This document shows, piece after piece, positions 29,301-41,300 of a stretch of 64,000 bases of DNA. The first letter of the stretch is position 1, and each line of letters opens with the position of its first letter. This DNA is from Phlebotomus papatasi (taxonomy: Eukaryota > Arthropoda > Insecta > Diptera > Psychodidae), in the NCBI RefSeq assembly GCF_024763615.1, contig NC_077223.1:42532627-42596626 (forward strand). Direction: 5' to 3'. The position numbers and the translations under genes were made by a program. A model generated the notes under the pieces. It was given only the letters and a program-made list of their open reading frames with translations. It was not told where the DNA came from and did not search any database.

Positions 29301-32300
29301 TTGGAGAGGATGAAGGGGGTGGGGGAAAAAGACCAAAAACGTGTAGAGATATTGTCTTTTTGATGTGATCACCGAAGACCGGAAGTTGATATCTTTTACC
29401 GGTTGGTTTAAATCGAAAAAAATCGAATTGTTCTCTTTTTGAGTTCGAGTACTAAAACGATTCTACTTCAAACTATGCAAAAGTTACTTAAGATAACCTC
29501 AAGTATTACTATAATTAAAACACGGATATGACCTTTGGTTTCTTCTCCTTTACTTTCTCAAAACCGACTTTTCAGAGGGGTTTTCCTCCTTCCTCAGGTA
29601 TGGAAATGACTGGGAAAGAACTTGTCACAAAGGATTTTGTTCCATTGTGAGAATCCAATGAGAAAACAGTCCAGTGAGAAAAGTCCAAAAAGCACTGTGT
29701 AACAAAATTCTTTGTGACAAGTTCTTTCCCAATTATTTCCATACCTGAGGAAGGAGGAAAACCCCTCCGAAACGTCGGTTTTGAGAAAGTAAAGGAGAAG
29801 AAACCAAATATCCGTGTTTTAATTATTGCGAAATCAACCTATTGGCCGAAAATCATCTAGTAATTCAAATTTTACATTTAGAATTCAACCATCGTTAATA
29901 TTTGCAATAAGATTTTGAGTAAAATAGTCTTCGGTTCATAGCCGGCTTATTACTGGTTTATAGCCAATTGGAACCAGTACAAGGCTTGTCAATGAATCCA
30001 TTTTTTTTATCGAGCCTAAATGGGTTTCGATTCGGGTGAAAGCTATGCTCTTTAGAGCCTTTTTAACCTTTAGCCTTGAAAACCCAATTATAGAAGTTAT
30101 TCAAAGGTCTATCATCAAAGATAAAAACTTTTAGTCCTTCCAAAAGTATTATACCTAAAAATGCTTTTCATATTAAATAAAAATAATCCTCCTTTAAAGT
30201 AATCATTTCATTGACCCAAGTTAAGGTTCCCATGTAATGGAACTTTAAATGTTTAATTCGACCTTTATAAGAAATTAGCTTTTAATAGTATACTTCGAGA
30301 GAAAAATCCTGAAAGAATTGGTTAAGTAAAATACTCTGCCAAGAGTAAGGTAAATTTGATCCTCAGAATGTGTTCAGTGAATTTATCAAATTTGAATTAG
30401 TAAACAAAGGCACTTGTCAAGTAAGATAGAATTAATATTCATAGATTCTATGTTCATTATTGCAGCTGCAATAATGGACATAGAAAAGGGGAAAAAGCTC
30501 AAAAGAAGCTCATTAAGCTCAGAATTAGATGCGTGAGAAGAGTGAAGAAGTAAATTAGTGAAAAAGGGATAAAAAATTCAAAAGAAGTAAGTTATTTTAT
30601 AGAGAGAAATTAAATGAAATGTAAGAGATTAAATTGTTATAGGAATCCAGAAGACAGAGAGGAGAGGGAAGGAATTAGGTGTAGGAAAAGTTCAAGGTCT
30701 TAAAGGAGACTGTAAGTGCATATAGCCATAGTTTTTTAGAATTTGTTTTATATTAGAAAATTTATATTTATTCCATCAGGAAAAACCTCTTTCAATACTT
30801 ATTATAACCAAGTTGATTTATAATAAAACTACACCTGAAAATCATACCCCAATTGCCCTCAAACCCCCTGGAATTCTCTAAATTAAAAACCCAAAAGCTA
30901 TCGAAAAATAACAAAAAATCAAAGACTCTGCCACTGAAAATTAAAAATTAAAAATCCCACTTTTCCACGCACAGAATGGATGAGGAAAAATACAAAAAAT
31001 AAACCTTTTATTTTACTGATCGATTATACATAAATAAATCTACATCAAATAATTATACTGAATGGTCCACATACCGTATTGATCTAATTCCATTAGTATA
31101 CTTTTTCAAAAGTTATGTTACTCCTGGTACTGAACTAATTACCTGTTATAAATTTTAGAAAAGGTATGCATGTAGAGTAGACTTAGCACAAAATGTATGA
31201 ATCAAATTCAGAATCTTGCCAAGAAACTTATTGAAATTGACCTCGAATACCTTCCTGATGTGACAGGGATCGTCAGGTGTAGGCTGCTAAACTGAATGTC
31301 CTAAGCCCGCAACCCTGATAGGGATAATAAATGAATGAATTAATGAAGAAAAAATTTGATGGTCATCAGATGTTAAGGTTATGCAATATTCAAGTTTTCA
31401 ATCTACAGTACCGTTTTATATATGATAGAGTTTTAGATTTGTCGATATAAATAGTAGGGGAGACAGGGGTAGAATTAGCCAGCAAATGAAGCTTTTTTTT
31501 CGCGAGTGGCTTGTGAAAAAATGATAAGTTTTGTCTAATATTTTTATGTTTCATAAGTAGCATTAGGATATTGGCTATATGAAACAGTGTAGTTCAAAGC
31601 TCTAAAATCCTTGGCTTTTTCTTGAGAGGATAATGAAAAAAGTACTGCATATTGGCTACACTTACCCCTGCCTGGGTAGAAATAGCCACTTTTGGGGTAC
31701 TAATTGCCACCAGTTTTGCAGACGAAATTTTAAACTGGAGATACCAAATATTGTTTCACTTGATACACTGAAGCCCACTGATGCTAAATATGTTACTTAA
31801 ACCTAAAGAAAAGGGCTTTAGCCAACTTTTTTATGACATTTTTGTAATTGAGGCAAAATTAATGCAAACATTCTGAAAAAATCTATTTCTCAAGTTGCTC
31901 ATACAAATGGCAATATTGCTTGGAATATCAATAGTACTTTTTCATCTAACAATTATCCATCTATTAGTGAAAAATCATTGATAGTTTTAGCCCGCCACGG
32001 AAGAGTGACTACAACTGCCCCGAGGGCTGTTTCAGTGTTTATCATCTTATATAAAAAAGTGGATAATTATTATCCAAGTGAAAAATATTTTTTAATTAGG
32101 TTTATTAAACCAGAAACGAGGTAAAACTATGAAATCTTGACTAGAAACTCAGAAAACCAAATGCTGGTCCAAAAACTGTAACATCAAAACTACAATTTTA
32201 TACCCATTTTATAAAAATGCTTCTAAATTGTAGGATAACAGGATCAGAGTTATAAATATTTCTGGGAATATGGGGATGTGTTCCTACTTTCATTAAAAAA

Positions 32301-35300
32301 TACTTTGCTTGATGTACATTTTAAGAAAAACGAGAAAAATCCACTGTCTACTTCTACCCCTGGCTATAGGTACCCCGGTCTCCCCTATGTATAAAATCAC
32401 ACTGAATTTGAGCTGTAAAATATTTTTTCTAATTACTTTTCTTTAATCATCCCACGAACACCCGTAGCTTTGGCTATCTAAAGGCTCAATCATACTTTAT
32501 GTCCCCTATTTGCTCGTGATATATGCTGAGTAATTTTAGGGTAGAGCTCTGACTCAAGACACCACAGAATCTCTAATCTAAAGAGGAAAGTTACGGCAAA
32601 AAGTCCAAGTATTTTTGCGTCAATAAATGAAATGCCAGAGAAAAGAAATCATTGGCAGTAACGTGTGGCAAGAACTGATTGCGAGTAATTTGATATCTCT
32701 TAGACCACATAACAGACACTTTTACTTTTCTCGCTCTTACTTTTTTGCCGCCATAAACACACCAAGACATCAGCTGGTGGGATGTTAAGTGTAAATTGCA
32801 ATTACCATTTATTGTGTTCTCTTTGTGGGTCATCGAAATGTCATCAAACTCTTTGTGCGAAAGAATGTTTTTATGCATTCTTTGCTGTTAATATTCTAAT
32901 GAAACCAACAAATTTAATTTAATGCTAGAGAATATCGTGTTGGGTCATTACAAAATTTCACGTAATTATATCACCTCAATATTATTCCGGTTTCGAGCAA
33001 TACTTCTGACTTTTTGCTCGCTATGGATTGTTACCAAACCAGTGCATTATGGGCAAGAATGTGCACAAAAGACTTCAACAATTGCATGCCAAAAGTGGCG
33101 GCCACGGAAAAAAAATGCTACACGAGTGGGTGGCAAATACATTAAGATAGCCATTAGTGACGTGTTCAGTGAAATTGCAAAACAATTTGCTCCATATTTG
33201 TCTTAATATTTTCATGTCTTTCTCTCGTATATACTCTATCATTGAATTCCATTGCAGGAGGGAAGTATTGGTCATGAACTAGTAATTCGTCCGCTGCCAA
33301 CTGAAATATCATCTCCACTGAATAGTTCAAGTGTTCAACACGTTGTCTTCAGAAGACAATCTGATCCTATGGATCAATTGAGTGATTTTGGTAAGTTAAT
33401 TTTCAAAGTAGAATTAAACATTTTAAAAAGAATGAATCACCAATAATGACCTATATTTCAAAGGAATTTACTTTTATGTAAAAGTAAGCTCTTTTAATAG
33501 GGGAAAGCTTTCAGGCTCCGAGCACTTCATTTTTTTCCTATATTCCTTTAATGAATATGGCCTATGGCAATATATTTTAATAGCTAGTATTAAGTCACAC
33601 AATATCTGAAAAAATAAGTTAGATTTATTAAATATGGGAAAATTGTGAAGTGTTCGAAGCCAGAGTATGTCCGAAACTTGAAATTCTTCCCCTATAAAAT
33701 AAATTATAACTATAATTATTTAAAATATAAATAGATAATTAAAGAATTTTTAAGTTGTAAAAAATATTCAGCCAATTCCTGTTTAAATTCAATTTTGCTT
33801 TTAAATTAAATCCAATTTAAAAGCAAAACGGGTTTAAACTTAATTGCTTTTATGAAATACTGTTTCGAAAAATACAATAAACTATCAGATTGTTTAATAA
33901 TGAGCTACCGGTTTAGTCGCTAAATAAAAATATATACTAATAAAAACTACTTTTTTCGGAACAGAAGGAATATTTTTTAACTTATTTAAAAAAAAATTTA
34001 ATTCGAACTCTTTAACATACAAAAATACATCAGAGGTTTTTTTTAGAAAAACCTACTTTGCGGTGATCACGCAAATAAAATATTTTATGTTTGCAGATGA
34101 GTTAAACTCGTACTTGAACGAAGTATTTTTTTCCTTGATTACAACTTATTTTACAATACTAAGCGTGTTATAAAATACACCGCAACTTGTAAATTTTTGT
34201 ACAATTTTTTTTAAAAAGTCCAAATTTAATTTTTCCAAAAATTCTTCATTCAAGAACGAGTTTAACTCATCTGCTAATAGGAAACATTTTGGTTTTTGAC
34301 TTCTGATGAATCTACTCTGTGAGTGATCATGACTACCTAAAATTAAGTTTAAAAAAAAAACGGTCTCCGAATATTAGCTTCAAATGGATGAATTTTAAAG
34401 TTTTTTGAAAGACAATTTCAAAAAATATAGTCTGATTTAAGATCTTTAAGTAATTTTTTTTCATAATGTTGAAAAATTAGAGAAAATATCGTGATCCACA
34501 CAACCCCTTAAGTTCATATCCGATAGAAGATTAATTTAATATAGTTTATACCGAATGTGAAAAATTTTCATCAAAATAGAACATTTTGACATGATAAAAC
34601 ATCAAAAAAAAAACTTTTATATTAATTTGGCGTAATTATGTTAACCTTAACTTTATTAAATAAAGCGGTGGAAATTATGTAAACAAGCATCCGGCAACTC
34701 ATTATATAATGACCTAAATATTTAATAACGAGTTTTCTCTAATATTACAAATACTTTAATTTTCCCGGGTTAAGCTTTTAAGAACATGAGCACTGCGGTT
34801 ACACCAAAAGTCTCAGTTTTAGTCACATTAGTTAATAAGAATGTATAGAGCTCTCTCTTTGAGTTCAAGCAGTATAAACTATAAATCTATACTGAAAAAC
34901 GAAATTTTAATATAAGAATTAGCTCATCAAATTTCTCGCCGTTATTAAAAAATTAAAATAATGGACCTTTTTACATTTATAAGGCAATAGGGAAAATGAC
35001 CTCCTTTGAGGTGCGTCAGAGACAAAACAACAATATTTTTTTCGCCAAAGCTTTCGGCACGACAGTGCGCGTTTTTCCCGCCTTTCTATTATATTTTTAA
35101 TAAATTTCCCGCCTTTTAGCTACTAAATAAAGTGCACTGTCGTGCCGAAAGCGAAAAATATTGTTGTTTGGTCTCTGAAAGGATCAGCATCCCTGACACA
35201 CCCGGAAGAAGGTCATCTCTCTATTGCATTATACATATTCTTCGTCAGTTATTCTATTGACTTTTTATATTTCTTTATTTTGTTTTCCATAATTTATTAA

Positions 35301-38300
35301 TGTGTCAAGGGTTTTAGCATCACCTTTCAACCAAATACATTGTAGATCACATTTTTTTCTGATAATATTTAATTTTAAACATTATTTTTTTGCTAAACTT
35401 TGTACACTTTGTACATATCGAAATTTCGCACATTAAATAGAGTATACAAATATTTAACTGTCAGTCATTTCTGATAACTTTCCATTAAATATATGTTATG
35501 ACATTCGACTTTTTTGTGGTAAGATATCATATAGTTATTTTATTTTATATTTTTGCAGCGTATATGGAGCCTGATCGATTGCAAAAGCGATATAGAAGGG
35601 GAGACTATTCGAATTTCACACGATCAGGACGCGCCAAAAGGGCTGTGCCACATATTATTTATCCTGAAATACTCGTTATTGTCGATCATGATGGTTACCG
35701 GTTACACGGCGGTGACAACATTCAGGTGAGAAATCAAATTCCCAGACACTTGGCGCAGTACTTTGCTCAACGACTTTACCCGTTCGACATGCTCGATTTG
35801 ACCCAATGAATGTAAAATGCAATGGGTCAAATAAGTACTTAAAATTTACGTTGCATTGCTCACGATTGAAAACCATAAGGAATTTCTTTTGTGCTCCAGA
35901 AAAAAAAGATCTTTCAATGATTAAATTGCATTGAGAGTTTAACAGGAAATGTAGGAAAACCTTGAATTATATTTCCCATTTACCATGGATTAAAGAAATA
36001 GGATAAACTTTCGAATAAGATTGGACTTGCAGATGAAAACGAAAGTACACTTCCAGGCAAGAAAATTCCAAATGGTGGCCATACGGCAAAGAATGGATTT
36101 TATGTGAATGGAGGAAGCCTTCAGGCATCATAGTAATTTGTTGACGAAAACTCGGTGAAAACAATCCATCTGCGAGACGATACGTCTGCATATTGGCCAC
36201 GAACTCGTAAAGTATCAAGGCATAAAGTGGTTTAGTGGTGAAAATTGCATAAGAAAGTGTCATGTGAATTTAATCGTGAGGGAGAACCACACCAAGTACA
36301 TAAAATATGCTTTTTGTGGTGCCTTTTTCAGCACAGAAGCAAAGAATGTAAACAGAAAATGCTGAAGGAGATAGATTTATGTGATTTTGTGGTAAAGGTT
36401 GAGAAAGAGCCAGTAAAAAAAAGTTGAAAGTTCAATTTCAGAACTCGTTCAGACTATAATAATATCATAAATTTATGTCTCTTTAAATAATTTGTTACAG
36501 TGTAAAATGAAAGACAAAATCAAGGAATTATTGAGGTATGTGACCTATATAATCTCGAACTCTTATAACTTTGAACGTTTTATGAATTTTCTTTAATCGT
36601 TGCATATCTAAGAAAATGTTCATTCTATTAACAATAAAGGAATCATTTTGGTATTCATTAGGATTTTTATATAGATTCCTAAAAAAAAAAACTTTATATT
36701 AATTTAAAAGAACTTTGAATCCAGTACAAAATCACCCAGGTTCTCAATGGTTATTAACCTTTAAAGGGCTTGTAATTGTTTTTTAAAGCTTTAATGTATG
36801 TATTATTTTTATTCTTGATTTTGAAATGATTTTCAAATTTTATCGAAAAATTTTTAAATTTAAAAACATAATGTTGTAAAACAAACTTTAAGAATCGCTC
36901 CTCAAGTTCGAAATACGATAGTTTAACGCTCTAATACTATTTCGAGTTTAAACTTATTATGGGTTCGAGGTTTCCGTAAAAATCCTTTTCAGTTCATATT
37001 TTTCTTTATTTGCCAGTGTACTTATTAAAGTTTTCCCTAGTTTACATAACAGTCATACAATTGCATTTTGAATAAATTTACTATCGATGTATAAGGATTT
37101 GTTTATTCATAACCGATTGAATGAAACTGGTCCAGACTTATGCCCTAAACACACTTACGACTTAAGCCGAGAGACGACTTAGTGGAAAATGATGAAAATA
37201 TAGTTTGACCATTATTTTTAATATAATTACGCTAAGCCGTCTCTCGCCTAATCTTCAAGTCTGCCAAGGGCCTTATCATTAAAAGGAATGATTCAAGACC
37301 ACGTATATGCCACCCAAAAGAAGAAAATAGAAAATTGTCCTGTTTCCGCTGTTGTATGAATTGAAATTAGGTTGTGTCACTTATTATTATTGACCCTGTT
37401 TTATGAAATTATTTATATTCAAAAAATCAGTTTTTTAAATACTTAGTGCGGAGTTTACAATGATTAAGAAATACTGATAAAACTTACCTGCTATTCGAAA
37501 ACTTTTCTGCAATTCCAACACTTTATAGGACCGAACTACCATATCCGATCAACGAAAACCACTATAGTGTTTTTCGTGCTAGATTTAACCCTTTAACGTC
37601 GAGACACTTTTTACGGACTGAAAATCAATAATAAAAATTAAACTGGGAAACATAATCAATGATAAGTCTTACATCTAACCTTGGAAGGTCCAACAGAGTC
37701 CCATTCGGTGTATTTTGTGCTTCCATGAACAATAGAGACAAAAATAGCCCAAAAATTTAAGTAATTTTTCCGACAATACCAATGAATAATATTTTTCGCT
37801 TTAATGAAAAATATTATGTATGAGTATTGTAGTTTTTATTGCCAAAAGGGTTTTGCTTAAAAAAAATTGAAAGTATAAAAAATAAATAAAATCAATTATG
37901 AATTTAAGAATTTAAAAAATCACCATTTTTGAGCTTAATTATTTACTACATAGCAAATAGCTAGAGACTTGCAAAAAATATTCTAGTTTTCTTCAACCTT
38001 CTACTTTACAATTATGTAACAAATATTAGAAAAAAATAACTTTAGGAAGTCAGGAAAAATTATTTTCTTTATGGGACACCGGTGTTCCAATCGTCCTTCC
38101 AAATCCCAAGGGTTAAAGAAAAGTTAACGAACAAGAGGGGGTCAAAGTCACCCGCAGGGAACAAAGTCTCCCGCACTTAAAGTACTTTATAGAAGATAAA
38201 ATTACAATTCGAACCATTATAATGTTTAAGAAAATAACATGTGAAGAAGGCCTATTATTCTGGGTTGCTATACAATTTCTAATGTAGCTTATTTTAATAT

Positions 38301-41300
38301 ATCACTGAAGATCAGATTATCTAATAACAAGTGATCAATTTGTCTAAAAGACTGAATTTTGTGGTCAATGCACTCGCTATATATTATGCTAGTAGATGAT
38401 TGATGAATGATCATAAGTTTGTATTTAGACGCAAGTACAGTGAATTCAATAACGACTAATGACTTACCAAAATAAATAGCCCGGTTACTCGCCTAATTAT
38501 TTGGTATACCAAATTTATTGCTTTTCAATGATCACGTCTATCAAATTGCGCACGAGCACCATAAGTATAGCATCACCATTTTCAAACTATTAAATAGTTA
38601 AACTACACAAACTTGCATTAATATTATCTTATTAATCTTATTTCTTAATATTGCTGCCAAGGCTTTTTCTAGAAAAAAAGTACATGAATGTATGAATGAC
38701 AATATGTATTTAAAATTAAATTGTTATCACAATATTATTCCAAATGGACAGATCAATTTTTATGTTATGACTGACAAATTTGTCATGATTCAATTTGAAA
38801 TTTTTACACTTGAATTTCCGAAAAAGACTCCGCTGGAAGCCGTCCAAGAATGTCCCAAGGAGAAAGAGAGACAGTTCAAGTGTACTGAAGTAACCAACCA
38901 AGTTCAAAACTCTTTCATATTACAATTACTAATTATGCAAGCATTCAACTAGTTAAATCTATCAAATTCCAATAGATTTTTTCTTAGACTCTTAAGACCA
39001 AAACAGACAGTCAATGACAAATTGCTGCGCCCTCGGATGGTTTTTTTTCTTTTAGTACAAAAAAAAATGAATATTTTGTGTACAATAATAAAACTGATCT
39101 CAATTTCCTTCTTCTCCCACATCTGACAGGTTAAGCGGTACTTTGTGTCATTCTGGAATGGTGTTGACTTACGTTATCGCCTACTGAAAGGTCCCCGCAT
39201 TCGGATCAGCATTGCTGGCATTATAATTTCAAGGGTAAGTGTCATTTATCTAACTTCTGGAGAGATGTTTGTCCAAAATGCAATTATAGCCGTACTAAAT
39301 ACCTATAGTCTTTTAATATTAAACACCCGTGAAGGACAAGTTTTAACAATAGGACCCAAATTACTCTCTCAAAACAGAAGAATTCCACCTCCAATCAAAG
39401 AATTTTCTGTGAAAAATCCATTTGATACACGTAGTCATTCACAAAACAAATTTATTTAGAGTAAAATAAATTCTTTGAGAAAAAAAACACGTTGTAAGAT
39501 GGTTAACAATTATTTTGCCTTTGAAAAAAAAACTGACGAAGAAAATCGCGTGTCTCAATTTACCAATAAACATCGACAATTACTTGGCGCATCTTCGTGA
39601 GCCTCATAGTTGAATGCTTTGTGACTTAATTGGTTCCTTAATTTTGCCATAATGTCGAAAGATTTGAAAATGTGGAATATACCGGGGAACATTTGACAGA
39701 GGAAAAACACTAACAATAATCCAACCTTGAGGTTTTTCGCGTGTAATTGGACTCAAATTAAATTTACACCCTTGTATTACTTGCACAATTGCTGCCCAAT
39801 TTACCTTCTGTTTCATATTATACTCTGCAACTACTTATGGACATCTATAGGGATAGCAATATCACTAATCTACATTTATCCGTATTTGTATTTATTCTTC
39901 TTACGGATTTAGTTTTACTGATTACTGTTTCTGATCCGAAGAAAAACTAATCAGAACTATCACCTACTAGCGTTCGATGACAGCCACAGAAATTCTCTAA
40001 AAACGTTTTTATTGTCAAATTCCAAAATTTCTTGTCGTATTTTGCCCAACGCACAATAGTTTTTGTTTTGTAAACATGTTTTCGGAACTGCCTATAGGGG
40101 TGAATGAGATGACTAGATTTATATCTCACTCACTCTCACTGAAGTGTCAAAAACATGTTTACAAAACAAAAGTTATTGTGCGTTGAGCATTATGTCCAAC
40201 GCACAATAACTTTTATTTTGTAAACATGTTTTTGACATTTCAGTGAGAGTGAGTGAGATCTAGATCTAGTCATCTCGCCCATTCTCATAGGAAATGTTGA
40301 AAACATGTTTACAAACAAAAGTTATTGTGCGCTGGGCATTATATTGAAATAAAAACAAGATAAAAATAAAAACACTCAAATTTAAAATAAATACATTTTA
40401 GTTCATTGTGGTTTCCTTTTATCTTAATAAAATTACCTTAAATAAATCGGTCAAACATGCATCACGGACTACACGAATTTGAGGCTTTGAAATGAGCTAT
40501 CATTCCCTGCGAAGTTTTATCACGGGCGCATATTTTTTTAGTTTTTTCTTAATAACCTTGAACTCCAAAAGCCCAATATGTAGAAGTCAAACGAATTTGG
40601 ATCCGCTAGCCATGTAAGCTATTAGGTCGCAATGAAGAACGAAACGTTGTTTTTAACTAATCCGAGTACCGAATCTTATTGGAATGTGCACTCTCTTTCA
40701 AAGAAATGTGTGGCAGTCCATAACTTCAAAGCTCCCTCAACAGTTGAGGATTTATTCGAGATAGGACGACCATTGCTAATTGGCAAGTTTAGATTAATTA
40801 ATCTAAACTTATCCTAATCGGTTTTAACATTTGGCCTTGAGATACAGTCTAATAATACTAATAATACTGATGCGTACCTCTGCACTTGCCCCATCTTTTT
40901 CCGTAGCAGAGTACGAAGCTGAAGTATGGCAGACATCCGCGCACGCTAAGCAAGTTAACGGCGGTCTTAACGATACTGCCCGTATTATAACAGAATGCTT
41001 AAAAAGCACTCCGGTGAACAAACTCTCTCCCTTAACAGGAGTTGCTCCACCACGAGTGAGAAGACAAATCATTTACAGTAGAGAGATGTCAAAGGTTCTT
41101 TCTGAACCGAGGCATCTTCTCTATGGTCACAAAAAACCAAGAGGGAGGCTAAAATCTCGTAAGAGCTTTTGCGACTCTGTCAAACCACTTGACGAATCTC
41201 CGGAGGAGGCTAGACTCAATATGTGGAAGGAAGTCTTTCCATCAGATTTTATCGAACTAAGGGAAGGCCTTCCTCCAGGTAGTGACTAAGACTGGAAGAC

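Larger units (their letters stand above)
22486..33257 (+). other. Intron 3 of the metalloprotease gene
   Basis: A 10.8-kb intron between ATG|gtaatt and gcag|GAG. It contains I (24451-24873), nested H3/H2 (25552-25996), C (28056-28251), J (28558-28775), fold-back K (29511-29826), a 40-bp palindrome (30446-30485) and the long element H (31457-32385). The stretches 22490-24440, 26000-28050 and 29830-31450 show no gene or repeat I can support. Confidence 0.8.
33391..35558 (+). other. Intron 4 of the metalloprotease gene
   Basis: A 2.2-kb intron. It carries MITE S (33500-33692) and inverted-repeat element U (34978-35233). The rest is AT-rich, with oligo-A and oligo-T runs. Confidence 0.8.
35726..39129 (+). 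other. Intron 5 of the metalloprotease gene
   Basis: A 3.4-kb intron holding MITE B (37141-37272) and the reverse-oriented L element (37587-38112). The open stretches at 35967-36427 on both strands lack codon-like character, and I do not call them. Confidence 0.8.

Noticed and set aside
38692..38952. 86-codon open stretch before exon 6
   Set aside because: The reading has no reprolysin motif and no phase-compatible splice sites with its neighbours; the true exon begins at 39130.
40831..41289. Intact small gene of 152 codons
   Set aside because: The recognisable part is the C-terminus of a retrotransposon polyprotein; the frame continues past two stops, and the start is not a real one.
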